Positions 8,100 to 17,385 of a stretch of 48,454 nt of DNA are shown here, piece by piece. Location: assembly GCF_016924145.1 (NCBI RefSeq), contig NZ_JAFFZO010000038.1, forward strand, positions 1 through 48,454, given 5' to 3'. This DNA comes from Amphritea pacifica (GTDB lineage Bacteria; Pseudomonadota; Gammaproteobacteria; Pseudomonadales; Balneatricaceae). The stretch's first letter is position 1. Every line of letters begins with the position of its first letter. Below the pieces are notes generated by a model. It was not told the origin of the DNA. It was given only the letters and a program-made list of their open reading frames with translations, and made no database searches. Made by a program: the position numbers and the translations under genes.

Positions 8100-8450
8100 T
8101 CAGAACAGCCAGTTGGTGGGTTCTGGCAGGGGTTGTCTTTTTTCCACTGCGCTCAGTCCTTTGATACAGCGAACGATAAACCAGAGGACGGTAAATAACA
8201 GGATAAGATAGCCGATCAGAATAAACGTGGTAATCGCACCGATAAAGGCATACAGAAATCCTATCCAGAAGGTTCGGATCTGCCACTGATAGTGGGTCTT
8301 CAGCCAGTCCGGGGCATCCGCTTTATAGACATAGGCCATCACCAGCCCAACGATTCCGGTGACACCGATCACGATACTGATCAGATAGAGGATATACACA
8401 ATTTTGGCGTTGCTGCCATTATCCTTTTGCGTTTCTGCAACTTCATTCAT
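8100..8450 (-). CDS. Small inner-membrane protein, DUF4870-like
   Basis: A 116-aa protein with a short polar N-terminus (MNEVAETQKDNGSNAK), a first hydrophobic segment (VYILYLISIVIGVTGIVGLVMAYVYK), and a long hydrophobic region (residues about 60-93) that can form two more membrane helices. The middle contains DAPDWLKTHYQWQIRTFW, a segment I associate with the DUF4870-like family of small membrane proteins. Its function is not known. It is 24 bp downstream of the thioesterase gene on the same strand and may be co-transcribed with it; a terminator follows. Family assignment is from memory of the pattern. Confidence 0.75.
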   Translation of the reverse strand: MNEVAETQKDNGSNAKIVYILYLISIVIGVTGIVGLVMAYVYKADAPDWLKTHYQWQIRTFWIGFLYAFIGAITTFILIGYLILLFTVLWFIVRCIKGLSAVEKRQPLPEPTNWLF

Positions 8451-8474
8451 ACGCGTTAAGCTCCTTTTTACGAT

Positions 8475-8888
8475 TTAAGAAATATTTTCACGGATTGTAT
8501 CGGGCAGAGCGACGGAGCGCCCAGTGTTATGATCCATCCACACCACCTTGGAGTAGCCTTCGCTGCAGAGCTGGTCGGGATTGTCGGTGGTGCTCAGTTC
8601 ATACCAGACCATAAAGCTGCTGCGGCCGATCTCGCCAACATAACTTTTGACAATGATGGTGGCCGGATAGCTCACCGGTCTGAGGAAGGTGCAGCCAACA
8701 CTGATAATCACCGGATCGGTGCCGTTACCGTTCATCGTTGCGCCGATACTGGCGAGAAACTGCACCCGGGCCTCTTCCAGATAGCGCATGTAGAGAGCAT
8801 TATTGACGTGGCCGTAGGCGTCCATATCGCCCCAGCGCACCGCCAACTGGCACTGGTGCAATAATTTCCGCTTTGGCGGTTCACTCAT
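8475..8888 (-). CDS. Acyl-CoA thioesterase, 4HBT hotdog family (YbgC/FadM type)
   Basis: A 137-aa hotdog-fold thioesterase. The active-site segment VRWGDMDAYGHVNNALYMRYLEEARVQFL contains Asp23 followed by GHVNN, the usual 4HBT catalytic pattern. Such enzymes hydrolyse acyl-CoA or acyl-ACP thioesters, forming cytosolic tetramers; the chain length cannot be read from the sequence. There is no tol-pal cluster nearby, so it is not the tol-linked YbgC. It follows the MscK-like gene by 38 bp on the same strand and precedes a small membrane protein, so the three may share a transcript. Confidence 0.9.
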   Translation of the reverse strand: MSEPPKRKLLHQCQLAVRWGDMDAYGHVNNALYMRYLEEARVQFLASIGATMNGNGTDPVIISVGCTFLRPVSYPATIIVKSYVGEIGRSSFMVWYELSTTDNPDQLCSEGYSKVVWMDHNTGRSVALPDTIRENIS

Positions 8889-8926
8889 GGTCCATCTCCT
8901 CTTCCGGTATCCCTGTATATAGGCGT

Positions 8927-11900
8927 TCAGCCGTCATCATCTTTATCCGGGGGCTGCCCGGTATCATTACTGCGCAGATGCAGGTCCATCTGCGGGAACG
9001 CGATCTCGATATTGTGCTCCCGGAATAGCCGGTCAATGGCGCTGTGCAGCTCATGCACCGTCTGGTTGCGGATATCCATAGAGCTGATATGGGCGCGCAG
9101 TTCAAAGTCCAGTGTACTGTTGCCAAATGCCAGGAAAAAGGCCAGCGGTGCTGGTTCAGTGAGGACATGTTTATTATCCGCGGCAGCCTGTAGCAATAGC
9201 TTTGTTACCAACGGGGTATCTGAACCATAGGCGACCCCGACGGGGATCACGATCCGGGTGATGGCGTCGGTCAGTGACCAGTTGATCAACTGATCAGTGA
9301 TAAAGGTTTTATTGGGGATGATGACCTCTTTGCGGTCCCAGTCGGTGATGGTGGTCGCGCGGATCTGAATCCGGCTGACATTGCCGGAGACACCACCAAT
9401 GGTTACGGTATCGCCAATGCGTACCGGTTTTTCAAACAGAATAATCAGGCCGGAGACGAAGTTAGCAACAATCTCCTGCAGGCCGAAGCCCAGGCCGACA
9501 CCCAGGGCAGCAACCAGCCACTGTAGTTTGCTCCACTCCAGACCGAGAAAGTTAAGAAAACTGATCAGACCGATGATGTACAGGCTGTATTTCAGCAGGG
9601 TGGAGACGGCAAAACTGGTGCCGGGGGCCAGCGGCAGGTAGTTCAGTACCAGCAATTCGAACAGACCGGGGAGGTTGCGTGCAGCGATAAAGGTCACTGT
9701 CAGGGCGGCCAGGGCAAAAATAATCTGCTTCAGGGTGATAAAACTGAGCACTCCGCTGTCGTTGCTGCCGGTGCTCCAGAGAGTCACCGAGTCCAGCGCT
9801 TCCAGCGCTGGCAGGGTCCAGCCGAGGGTGAACCAGGCCAGGGTGAGAAAGATCAGTGCAGTGACGGTTTTGAGCAGCATATTGCCCTGCTCAGATATGG
9901 TTTGCAGATCAACGAAATTCTCTTTCAGTGGCGGCGGTGTCTCTTTCTGTTCCTCCCGCGCGGACAGAATTTCCGCCCGACGGGCCAGGGTCTGAGCGAA
10001 CAGCAGCTTGCGCTCTTCGATCAGTAACCAGCGTCGTCCCAGATGAAAGATCAGGTAGGCCAGAATAGCGATACAGACCAGCAGGAACATCAGGCCGATC
10101 AGAATGCCCGCCGAGAGTATATAGCCCCATAGAATCATCCCTGCCATCGTGACATTAAAGGCGATGACAGCGCCGATCCAGACGCTGATATTGTTCCACA
10201 ACTTACCATCAGTCGTGTGTTGTGCATGCGGGGTCGCTCGCCACAGGCTGATCCAGAACAGGGTGAAACCGATGGTAATCAATAACAGGATTAAACGGGT
10301 CGGGCCTGCAATAACGGTCTCATTGGTACTCAGGTCCAGCAGCATCAGGAAGGCGATCAGTGGTGTGTTGATCCAGAAGAGCCAGCTCAGTCGTTTTCGC
10401 AGTGTCGCGGTGGTGTGCTCCGGCAGGCTGAACTGCCCCTGCAGTAAGCCGTGAGGCTGCTGTAACCAAAGCATTATGGTCAGGTACAGCCAACTGATCG
10501 AGGCGAGCATATAGAGCAGATTTCTGACCGCGGCCTCATCCCCGCCGATTTTTCTGCCTAACACATAGAGAAACAGAGGGATGGGCAGTGTGGCTAATGG
10601 GCCATACAGCAGAGGGCGCAGGGTATGGCTGATATGATCCTGACTGACATTGCCGATCTGTGAGCACCATTTTGGCTGACGTTTGTTCAGATAACGCCGG
10701 CAGAACAGCGCGAAGGGCAGCACAGCCAGAAACAACCCTGATGGCAGTGTTACTTTATCCATCAACAGCGCCCGGTAGGGTTTCAGCAGGGCGGGTAGTT
10801 CAGCACTCAGATCGATAAATCCGTTAATAATCTGCGCGGGCCATCCGGCCGAGACCGGCTCGGTGCTGGGTAGCCAGAGCAGGTGTTTATTAAACAGCGC
10901 CCGGCTGGCGGTGATCTGGGCGTTAAACTGTTCCTGAATCAACAATAGTTGTGACAGCTCACTGATCAGTTTCTGTTGCAGCGTGCGCTGTTCGGAGATC
11001 AGCTCGTTGAGGCTCTGTTGCAACTGAGAAAGCTTTGTTTTTTGCGCGTCGGTCAGCCCCTCGGTCTGTGCCTCCACCGGGGGCTGGCTCAGGGTCAGTT
11101 GGTTGAGGCGCAGCTCTTTAAGCCGGGTTCGGGTGATGTCCGATTTCAGGGGCTTTGGCAATTGTTGAATATGTTTGCGAATCTCTGAACCGGTATAGCC
11201 GATTCCCAGCTCCAGCTGCAACTGGATCGCCTGGTAGGTCTGACGAATAATCTGCAGTTGCTGTTCCAGTTGTTTACGCCGTTGCGCTGTCTGCTCGGTT
11301 TCTGCGAGTCCCTGACGGATAATATCGGCCGTTTCATTATTGCGTGTCAGGGCCTGTTGCAACACCGGGTTGTTATCGGTGTCAGCTGATTCCAGCTGGC
11401 TCAGGGTTTTTTCTGCCGAGGCCCGGCTCTGCTGCTGCAGGCGCTCTTCGGCTGTGTTAATCCAGACCTTGTAGTCCTGAATCTGGTTTTGCAGACTTTT
11501 CAGATTCAGTGATGCCAGCTCTGTGCGGCCGGGCAGGGCGAGAATCTCAAGCTCGGTAACCTCCAGAGCCGACTCGGTGGCCATTTGCTGATAGATGCGC
11601 AGTTGCTCTCTGGCTTTCTGCAGCTCGGTTGTCGGTGGAATCGCTGGAGCTGAGCTGAGAGGGCTGTTAAGTTGTTGTTGCAGTGAGGATTGTTTTTCCC
11701 GTTTGCTCAGCAGTAATTTGTCACTATCGCGGATAGTCTGTTGCAGTTCATCCTGATACTTTTCCAGATCGATCAGGCCCGCTTTGGTTTTGATCAGCAG
11801 AGGTTGCAGCTCGGTGGCTGGCGGCAGGGTTTCGGGCAGCTCTGCACCGCTATGAGGAGGGCGGTTGCGGGCTTGCTGAAGCTGTTGAGGCTGAGCCTCA

Positions 11901-12115
11901 ATCTCAACCCGCAGATCTTTCGCCTGTTGTCGCTGGCTGATGATCTCCTGAATATGCTGCGCTGTTTGCTGGTAGATCGTATTGAGAGGGTTTTCAGGGT
12001 CTTTTTCAAACTGCTGCAGCTGACTCTGAAGACGCGTCAGGTCAGCGTTGAGGTCGGGCGATTCGGCCAGCCCGTTAAGACTGAACAGCAGCAGAAAAAT
12101 AGATAACAGTCGCAT
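8927..12115 (-). CDS. MscK/MscM-type large mechanosensitive channel
   Basis: A 1062-aa inner-membrane channel of the large MscS group (E. coli MscK is 1120 aa), opening under membrane tension to release solutes. It begins with a signal peptide (MRLLSIFLLLFSLNGLAES), followed by a periplasmic Gln/Leu-rich coiled-coil region (to about 470). Then come several membrane helices and a C-terminal MscS domain with GVGLGFGLQEIVANFVSGLIILFEKPVRIGD, VTIGGVSGNV and VIIPNKTFI. The start at 12115 is chosen because it begins the signal peptide and has AAGG about 10 nt upstream; the open frame runs on to 12184. A promoter candidate lies at 12143-12170. MscK and MscM (YjeP) types cannot be separated with certainty here. 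Confidence 0.92.
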   Translation of the reverse strand: MRLLSIFLLLFSLNGLAESPDLNADLTRLQSQLQQFEKDPENPLNTIYQQTAQHIQEIISQRQQAKDLRVEIEAQPQQLQQARNRPPHSGAELPETLPPATELQPLLIKTKAGLIDLEKYQDELQQTIRDSDKLLLSKREKQSSLQQQLNSPLSSAPAIPPTTELQKAREQLRIYQQMATESALEVTELEILALPGRTELASLNLKSLQNQIQDYKVWINTAEERLQQQSRASAEKTLSQLESADTDNNPVLQQALTRNNETADIIRQGLAETEQTAQRRKQLEQQLQIIRQTYQAIQLQLELGIGYTGSEIRKHIQQLPKPLKSDITRTRLKELRLNQLTLSQPPVEAQTEGLTDAQKTKLSQLQQSLNELISEQRTLQQKLISELSQLLLIQEQFNAQITASRALFNKHLLWLPSTEPVSAGWPAQIINGFIDLSAELPALLKPYRALLMDKVTLPSGLFLAVLPFALFCRRYLNKRQPKWCSQIGNVSQDHISHTLRPLLYGPLATLPIPLFLYVLGRKIGGDEAAVRNLLYMLASISWLYLTIMLWLQQPHGLLQGQFSLPEHTTATLRKRLSWLFWINTPLIAFLMLLDLSTNETVIAGPTRLILLLITIGFTLFWISLWRATPHAQHTTDGKLWNNISVWIGAVIAFNVTMAGMILWGYILSAGILIGLMFLLVCIAILAYLIFHLGRRWLLIEERKLLFAQTLARRAEILSAREEQKETPPPLKENFVDLQTISEQGNMLLKTVTALIFLTLAWFTLGWTLPALEALDSVTLWSTGSNDSGVLSFITLKQIIFALAALTVTFIAARNLPGLFELLVLNYLPLAPGTSFAVSTLLKYSLYIIGLISFLNFLGLEWSKLQWLVAALGVGLGFGLQEIVANFVSGLIILFEKPVRIGDTVTIGGVSGNVSRIQIRATTITDWDRKEVIIPNKTFITDQLINWSLTDAITRIVIPVGVAYGSDTPLVTKLLLQAAADNKHVLTEPAPLAFFLAFGNSTLDFELRAHISSMDIRNQTVHELHSAIDRLFREHNIEIAFPQMDLHLRSNDTGQPPDKDDDG

Positions 12116-12142
12116 AGATCGTGCCTTAAGGTGATGCAGTTT

Positions 12143-12170
12143 ACTATATACGCCAATGACCTGTGCACAA
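12143..12170 (-). promoter_or_regulatory. Predicted sigma-70 promoter of the MscK-like gene
   Basis: On the minus strand TTGTGC is followed after 16 bases by TATAGT. The site is 28 bp upstream of the proposed start codon at 12115. Confidence 0.5.
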
Positions 12171-12260
12171 GGAATAAGTTGCAAATCTGGCCTAAATTAT
12201 AAGGTAGCCCCGGTTTTTTTGATCGCCCCTGTTGACGGTGAACTTAAGGAATAGTTGATT

Positions 12261-13214
12261 ATGCAGATGTTAGATGCCAAATGCTTACGCAATAATCTTC
12301 CGGTATATAACCAAGAGGATGGTATCAGCAGCAGCGAGATGCTGGAGGAGTATCTCAGCTGTTATCAGCTGCATCCGATTCTGCATGCCGGGCATAAGCT
12401 GTTTGCTACCCGGCAAACGGTGCTGGGGTGTACCCTGTTTGTACAGCATTACTGTTGCCGCGAGCAGAGCCGGGGAACGGTAGTGGTGTTACATGGCTAT
12501 TTTGATCACAGTGGGCTGTATGGCCATCTGATCTCCTATCTGCTGGAGATCGGTTGGGATGTTCTCATCTATGATCTGCCGGGGCATGGGCTTTCCCAGG
12601 GCACACCACTGTCGATTGACTGCTTCACCACCTACGCCAGACAACTGACCGAACTGTTGAACAGTCGTCAGGATAGACTCACGCCTCCCTGGACTGTACT
12701 GGGGCAGAGTACCGGGGCGGCAATACTGATAGAGCAGCAGCTGCAGTTTGGTTATCGGGACTGGCCGGTTAGGCATCAGGTGTTTCTGGCACCCCTGGTG
12801 CGTCCCTGTGGCTGGGAACAGATCGCCAGTAAGTATCGCTGGTTAAGGTTTCTGTTGCGCTCAGTGCCCAGAAGTTATGGTCCGAGCTCCGGGGATCAGC
12901 GGTTTCTGGACTTTGTTCGTTACCAGGATCCGCTCCAGCATCACCGCATTCCGGTGCGCTGGATCGGCGCGATGTTGCACTGGATAGATGAGGTGGAACA
13001 GTCCGGCAGTCTGGCGACTCAGCCCCTGTGTATTCAGGGGGTGGAAGATGAGACGGTGGAGTGGCGGCATAACCTTGGCGTGATCGGACGTCTCTATCCG
13101 GGGCTGGAAATTAAGCTGTTACAGAAAGCCAGACATCATCTGGTGAATGAAGAAGCGGCTATCAGGTTGCAGGTGTTTAATCTGATAGAGCAGAAACTCA
13201 ATCGACACAGCTGA
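12261..13214 (+). CDS. Alpha/beta hydrolase (monoglyceride lipase/lysophospholipase-like)
   Basis: A 317-aa serine hydrolase. It has the oxyanion region VVVLHGYFDHSG, the sheet segment DVLIYDLPGHGLSQG, nucleophile Ser150 in GQSTGA, a late acidic segment (VEDETVEW) and the catalytic His in ARHHLVNE. This arrangement is that of the serine aminopeptidase S33 / PldB-like lysophospholipase group (Hydrolase_4). No signal peptide is seen, so it is probably cytoplasmic or membrane-peripheral. The ATG at 12261 has TAAGGA 10 bases upstream; an in-frame TTG at 12255 is less likely. It is divergent from the MscK-like gene and convergent with serA. The substrate is unknown. Confidence 0.88.
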   Translation: MQMLDAKCLRNNLPVYNQEDGISSSEMLEEYLSCYQLHPILHAGHKLFATRQTVLGCTLFVQHYCCREQSRGTVVVLHGYFDHSGLYGHLISYLLEIGWDVLIYDLPGHGLSQGTPLSIDCFTTYARQLTELLNSRQDRLTPPWTVLGQSTGAAILIEQQLQFGYRDWPVRHQVFLAPLVRPCGWEQIASKYRWLRFLLRSVPRSYGPSSGDQRFLDFVRYQDPLQHHRIPVRWIGAMLHWIDEVEQSGSLATQPLCIQGVEDETVEWRHNLGVIGRLYPGLEIKLLQKARHHLVNEEAAIRLQVFNLIEQKLNRHS

Positions 13215-13224
13215 AGACGCCAAT

Positions 13225-13256
13225 AAAAAAGGCAGCCTGCCAAGCAGACTGCCTCT
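13225..13256 (-). terminator. serA terminator
   Basis: An 11-bp stem with one mismatch (AGGCAGTCTGC / GCAGGCTGCCT on the minus strand, 3-base loop) is followed by six T. It lies about 20 bp past the serA stop, between the convergent serA and hydrolase genes. Confidence 0.9.
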
Positions 13257-13273
13257 GTGGGTACCAGGCTAAC

Positions 13274-14506
13274 TCAGAACAAGCGGCGGCAGCGGATAGT
13301 ACCCTTAATCTGTTTCAGTTTTTCCAGGGCAACTTCTGATGTATCAGCATTCACATCGATAACCACATAACCCACTTTCTCATTGGTTTGCAGGTACTGG
13401 CCGGCGATGTTGATGTTATTTTCAGAGAATATGCTGTTGATTGAGCTCATCACCCCAGGGATGTTCTCATGCACATGCAGCAGGCGGTGAACATCCGGAT
13501 GCTCTGGCAGGGCTACTTCAGGGAAGTTGACGGAACTGATAGAGGAGCCATTATCGCTGTACTTGATCAGCTTCTCTGATACTTCATAACCGATATTTTC
13601 CTGCGCTTCCAGCGTTGATCCGCCAACATGCGGGGTCAGGATAACATTGTCGAACTCGCGCAGTGGCGAGATAAACTCATCATCATTGCTGCGCGGTTCA
13701 ACCGGGAACACATCAATGGCCGCTCCCAGCAGACGATTCTCAGCCAGTGCTTTGCACAGATCATCGATGACGACGACAGTACCGCGGGCGGCGTTGATAA
13801 AGATCGAGTCCTGTTTCATCTCTGCAAACTGTGCTGCTCCCATCATATCTTTAGTTGAGGCAGTCTCAGGAACATGCAGTGTGACGATATCGCAGGTGTT
13901 CAGCAACTCTTTCAGTGAACCCAGCTGGGTCGCGTTCCCCAGTGGCAGCTTGGTGACGATATCGTAGAAGAAGACATGCATCCCCAGGGATTCGGCAATA
14001 ACACTCAACTGTGAACCGATGCTGCCGTAACCCACGATACCCAGTTTCTTGCCGCGAATCTCATAGGAACTCTTGGCCGATTTCTGCCATTCGCCGCGAT
14101 GCGCCTTGGCATTTTTTTCGGCCACGCCCCGTAGCAGTAGAATGGCTTCTGCGATCACCAGTTCAGCCACTGAGCGGGTGTTGGAGTAAGGCGCGTTGAA
14201 AACGGCAACACCACGCATGGTTGCTGCGCGCAGATCCACCTGATTGGTGCCGATACAGAAACAACCGACGGCGACCAGTTTGTCCGCCGCTTCAAAGACT
14301 TCTTCGGTCAGTTGGGTGCGGGAGCGAATGCCGATAAAGTGCACATCTTTGACGCGCTCAAGCAGTTCATCTTCAGGCAGAGAGCCGGTCAGATACTCGA
14401 TATTGGTATAGCCGTGCGCATTCAGGGTATCCAGTGCAGACTGGTGCACGCCCTCCAGCAGCAGAATCTTGATCTTGCTTTTTTCCAGAGAGGTATTTTG
14501 GCTCAT
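13274..14506 (-). CDS. serA: D-3-phosphoglycerate dehydrogenase
   Basis: Catalyses the first step of serine synthesis, oxidising 3-phosphoglycerate with NAD+. It is 410 aa, exactly the E. coli SerA length, and aligns throughout: EGVHQSALDTL, VGCFCIGTNQVDL, NAPYSNTRSVAELV, the NAD-binding GYGSIG (159-164), INAARGTVV, DVFPVEP, LTPHVGGST and a C-terminal ACT domain (from about residue 338) including HENIPGVMSSIN and GYVVIDV. The ACT domain is the serine-binding feedback site in E. coli. A long inverted repeat (14659-14704) lies about 150 bp upstream. A terminator follows the gene. Confidence 0.98.
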   Translation of the reverse strand: MSQNTSLEKSKIKILLLEGVHQSALDTLNAHGYTNIEYLTGSLPEDELLERVKDVHFIGIRSRTQLTEEVFEAADKLVAVGCFCIGTNQVDLRAATMRGVAVFNAPYSNTRSVAELVIAEAILLLRGVAEKNAKAHRGEWQKSAKSSYEIRGKKLGIVGYGSIGSQLSVIAESLGMHVFFYDIVTKLPLGNATQLGSLKELLNTCDIVTLHVPETASTKDMMGAAQFAEMKQDSIFINAARGTVVVIDDLCKALAENRLLGAAIDVFPVEPRSNDDEFISPLREFDNVILTPHVGGSTLEAQENIGYEVSEKLIKYSDNGSSISSVNFPEVALPEHPDVHRLLHVHENIPGVMSSINSIFSENNINIAGQYLQTNEKVGYVVIDVNADTSEVALEKLKQIKGTIRCRRLF

Positions 14507-14658
14507 GGTATGGATCTCTTTTTAATGTGGCGATGTACCTGTGTGTGGCAGGCATCCCCGGATTAGCCGGTAAAAGAAAGGGCGCTATGTTAACACAGTG
14601 TCAGGGGAAAAGGGGTGGCCCCGATGGGGGGATTTGGTGGATTTTTATTCACTTAAAG

Positions 14659-14704
14659 ATGAATCCAGATCAATTAATAAAAATAATAAGTGATTTGGAT
14701 TCAT
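14659..14704. repeat. 14-bp inverted repeat between ppnP and serA
   Basis: The arms ATGAATCCAGATCA (14659-14672) and TGATTTGGATTCAT (14691-14704) are complementary at 13 of 14 positions, around an AT-rich 18-base centre. It is 25 bp past the ppnP stop codon and about 150 bp upstream of serA. It could be an operator for serA, a weak ppnP terminator, or an mRNA-stabilising hairpin. No T-tract follows closely on the minus strand, so a classic terminator is less likely. Confidence 0.55.
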
Positions 14705-14728
14705 GTTTTAGGTGGTTAACAGTGCTGT

Positions 14729-15010
14729 TCAGCTATAGAAACAGAGGTAGGCTGTTGGTTGGGCAACCTGTAGCTGGAAGGTCTGATTGGCTGCAACCCG
14801 GAACTCGGTGCCTGTTGGGAATGCCTGCCATTCATCACTGCCGGGCAGTTTGACAATCAGTTCACCACTGACAACTTTCATCAGTTCGTTTTCAGAGGTG
14901 CCAAACTCATAGTCTCCTGCAGCCATAACGCCGGAAGTTACTTTACCTTCCGCATTTTCAAAGCCGATAGATTTTACCGCACCATCAAAGTATTCGTTTA
15001 CGGTCAGCAT
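14729..15010 (-). CDS. ppnP: Pyrimidine/purine nucleoside phosphorylase PpnP (YaiE/DUF1255)
   Basis: A 93-aa cupin-fold enzyme that splits nucleosides with phosphate, giving a free base and ribose 1-phosphate. It aligns with E. coli PpnP (94 aa): [38 protein letters not shown], the W..F..G..F segment and the ending [16 protein letters not shown]. The start at 15010 has AGGAG seven bases upstream and gives the family length; the longer open frame to 15121 is not supported. A promoter candidate lies at 15038-15066. It is downstream of the lysR gene on the same strand and upstream of serA, probably its own transcription unit. Confidence 0.95.
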   Translation of the reverse strand: MLTVNEYFDGAVKSIGFENAEGKVTSGVMAAGDYEFGTSENELMKVVSGELIVKLPGSDEWQAFPTGTEFRVAANQTFQLQVAQPTAYLCFYS

Positions 15011-15037
15011 GTTCTTACTCCTATAAATGGGAGCGCT

Positions 15038-15066
15038 ATAGTAGATATCTTTGCCTGTTTTGTCAC
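15038..15066 (-). promoter_or_regulatory. Predicted sigma-70 promoter of ppnP
   Basis: On the minus strand GTGACA is followed by a 17-base spacer and TACTAT, 27 bp upstream of the ppnP start and overlapping the end of the lysR-type gene. Confidence 0.5.
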
Positions 15067-15962
15067 CTGTTTGAGGTGTGGGCGACGGTGGCCGGGGAGT
15101 GCTCCAGCAGGTAATCGACAAAGGCTTTGTTTGCCTGGGAAAGGTAGCTCTGTTGTCGCCAGGCGATGCTCAGGTTGAACAGTAGTGGTTCATCAAAGGG
15201 GATGCCGATCAGGTCACGGGCATCATCGATGGCGGGTTTGAGCAGGGCTGAGATGCCAAAACCGTGTCGTACCACCGACTGAATCAATGGGATCAGGTTG
15301 GTTTCAAAGGATATTTTCGGAGAGACATGGTACTGCTTGGCGAGCTGCTCGGTAACCTGACGGTGGAAAAAGCCCTCCTTAAACAGCACCAGCTCTTCGT
15401 CCAGAAACGCCGGGTAGCTGACACGGGTCTGGCTGGCGAAGGGATGGTCCGGACTGACGCAGACGAGGGTTTCCACCTGCATCAGATGCACCCTTTCCAG
15501 CTCATCGGTCTCGCCCTGATCGACGACTATACCGATATCCAGGGTGCCCTGCTCGATCTGGCGGCGGATATGGGTGGTTCCCCCTTCGACGACCGATAGC
15601 TGCAGTGCGGGAAAGCTGTGGCGAAAGCCCATTAGCAGTTCGGGCAGATAGTAGGAACCCAGCATACTGGGAATGCCCACTCTCACCTGTCCCCGGGTCA
15701 GGCCGGTCAGCTCCTGCATCTCCAGCTCTGCATCGGCAACCGCCTGAACTATCTTGTCCGCATGCAGCAGCAGTCGCTCACCCTCATCGGTGAGGCTGAT
15801 GCGGCGTTCATTACGATGGAACAGGGTCAGCCCCAACTCACTCTCCAGCCGTTTGATGGACATGCTGACAGCGGGTTGTGCCAGGTGGAGCTTTTCTGCT
15901 GCGCGGGTGAAGTTGGCTTCCCGGGCAACCATCTGGAAGCAGCGTAGCGAACGGATATCCAT
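15063..15962 (-). CDS. LysR family transcriptional regulator
   Basis: A 299-aa LysR-type regulator. The N-terminal helix-turn-helix is typical: [51 protein letters not shown]. The effector-binding domain follows from about residue 90 ([20 protein letters not shown]). An AGGT element precedes the ATG. It is divergent from an MFS transporter gene across a very AT-rich region, and LysR proteins usually control the divergent neighbour and themselves. The transporter is therefore the likely target, with a compound exported or imported by it as the likely inducer (inference). ppnP, 52 bp downstream, seems to have its own promoter. Confidence 0.94.
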   Translation of the reverse strand: MDIRSLRCFQMVAREANFTRAAEKLHLAQPAVSMSIKRLESELGLTLFHRNERRISLTDEGERLLLHADKIVQAVADAELEMQELTGLTRGQVRVGIPSMLGSYYLPELLMGFRHSFPALQLSVVEGGTTHIRRQIEQGTLDIGIVVDQGETDELERVHLMQVETLVCVSPDHPFASQTRVSYPAFLDEELVLFKEGFFHRQVTEQLAKQYHVSPKISFETNLIPLIQSVVRHGFGISALLKPAIDDARDLIGIPFDEPLLFNLSIAWRQQSYLSQANKAFVDYLLEHSPATVAHTSNR

Positions 15963-16126
15963 CGGTTTACCTGAATATTGATCTGCGGAAATTCCCGTTG
16001 ATGCTCAGTGAGCGGTGTGACATTTACTATATCATCACAAATATTTATTAATATTATCATTTATATATATTTCTGTGATTTTAACTCGGCTGTTAGGCTT
16101 ACAGCATCTAATTGGAGTGTGCTGTA
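15963..16126. promoter_or_regulatory. AT-rich divergent control region, lysR-type gene / MFS gene
   Basis: The part at about 16020-16085 is strongly AT-rich, unlike its surroundings. It holds ATCACAAATATTTATTAATA and a matching right side ending TTCTGTGAT, giving a loose dyad TCACA ... TGTGA. It is a reasonable place for LysR binding sites (T-N11-A type) and for both promoters, but I cannot pick single boxes with confidence. Confidence 0.45.
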
Positions 16127-17323
16127 ATGATTGAATCGGGTAGTAAGCCTTTCTGGCGGGCAACCATCGCCCTGTGTATCGGTTCGTTTATGATTTTTGC
16201 CAACGTCTATGTCACGCAGCCTATTCTGCCGGAGTTACAGCGGGAGTTTGCACTCACTACTCTTGAGGTTAGCTGGTCGTTTACCGTGACCACCCTGATG
16301 CTGGGCCTGTCACTGCTGTTTTATGGGCCTTTGTCGGATGCGGTAGGTCGCCGCCCGCTGATGCTGATCAGTATGGCGGGTGTATGTCTCTGTACCCTGT
16401 TGTTATCCCAGTCGGAAAGCTTTGCTGCTCTGGTCTTGCTGCGCGGATTGCAGGGGCTGTTTCTGGGGGGGCTGCCGGCCATTGCCATCGCCTACATGGG
16501 GGATGAATATTCACGTAAGGCGCTGCTGCTGGCGGTGGGGCTGTACATCAGTGGCAACTCTCTGGGGGGGATCTCCGGGCGTTTGATTGGTGGTTTTGTG
16601 GGGGAATGGCTGGGCTGGGCCGATCTGTTTCTGGTGATGGGCCTGGTCAGCTGTGTCTGCCTGCTGCTGTTCTGGTGGTTGTTGCCAGTATCCCGGCAGT
16701 TTTCACCGCAACCCCTTAACCTGTCTGCGATGCTGTCCCGTTTATGGGATCACCTGAGCAATCCGCTACTGTTGCTGGTCTATCTGGTGGGTGGACTGAA
16801 TTTCTTTATCTTTATCAATCAGTACAGTTATATCACCTTCGTGTTGTCGGAGGCGCCCTACTCTCTGAGTCCGGTATGGATCGGCCTGTTGTTTCTGACC
16901 TATCTGAGCGGGACCGTTGGTTCGACGCTATCGGGGCGTTTAGCGCAGCAGTATGGACAGCTTAACTGTATTAAAGCGGGTATTCTGATTCTGATCAGCG
17001 GCAGTCTGCTGACCCTGAGCAGCGCTTTGCCGCTGATTGTCACTGGTTTCTTTATCAATAGTTTCGGTTTCTTTTTCGCCCACTCCAGCGCCAGTAGCTG
17101 GGTAAGTCATCAGGCAACCCATGCCCGCGCCAGCGCCTCCTCGCTCTATCTGGTGTTTTATTATCTGGGGGCGAGTAGTGGCGGTTTTTATCTTGATCCA
17201 TTCTGGCACTGGCTGGGCTGGGAAGGGGTTGTGCTGGGCTCGGTCATGGTACTGCTGATCACCCTCAGCCTGACGCTGTCATTGAGCTCACTGAGCGCCA
17301 GGGGTATGATCAGAGCCCATTAA
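16127..17323 (+). CDS. MFS transporter, YnfM-like
   Basis: A 398-aa 12-helix major facilitator. The first helix region (FWRATIALCIGSFMIFANVYVTQPILPELQREF) and motif A (GPLSDAVGRRPLML) match the group containing E. coli YnfM and other efflux carriers. Helices are evident up to the end (VVLGSVMVLLITLSLTLSL). The ATG at 16127 has a TTGGAG ribosome binding site nine bases upstream; the longer TTG start at 16112 overlaps that site. It is divergent from a LysR regulator, which is the usual setting for a regulated efflux carrier. Substrate and direction of transport are not readable. An FAH-family gene follows after 62 bp. Confidence 0.9.
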   Translation: MIESGSKPFWRATIALCIGSFMIFANVYVTQPILPELQREFALTTLEVSWSFTVTTLMLGLSLLFYGPLSDAVGRRPLMLISMAGVCLCTLLLSQSESFAALVLLRGLQGLFLGGLPAIAIAYMGDEYSRKALLLAVGLYISGNSLGGISGRLIGGFVGEWLGWADLFLVMGLVSCVCLLLFWWLLPVSRQFSPQPLNLSAMLSRLWDHLSNPLLLLVYLVGGLNFFIFINQYSYITFVLSEAPYSLSPVWIGLLFLTYLSGTVGSTLSGRLAQQYGQLNCIKAGILILISGSLLTLSSALPLIVTGFFINSFGFFFAHSSASSWVSHQATHARASASSLYLVFYYLGASSGGFYLDPFWHWLGWEGVVLGSVMVLLITLSLTLSLSSLSARGMIRAH

Positions 17324-17385
17324 GCGAACAACGGTTCCCGGTTTTAAAGACAGTTGCGGGCGCTCAATCGGTAGGGAGCATGATT

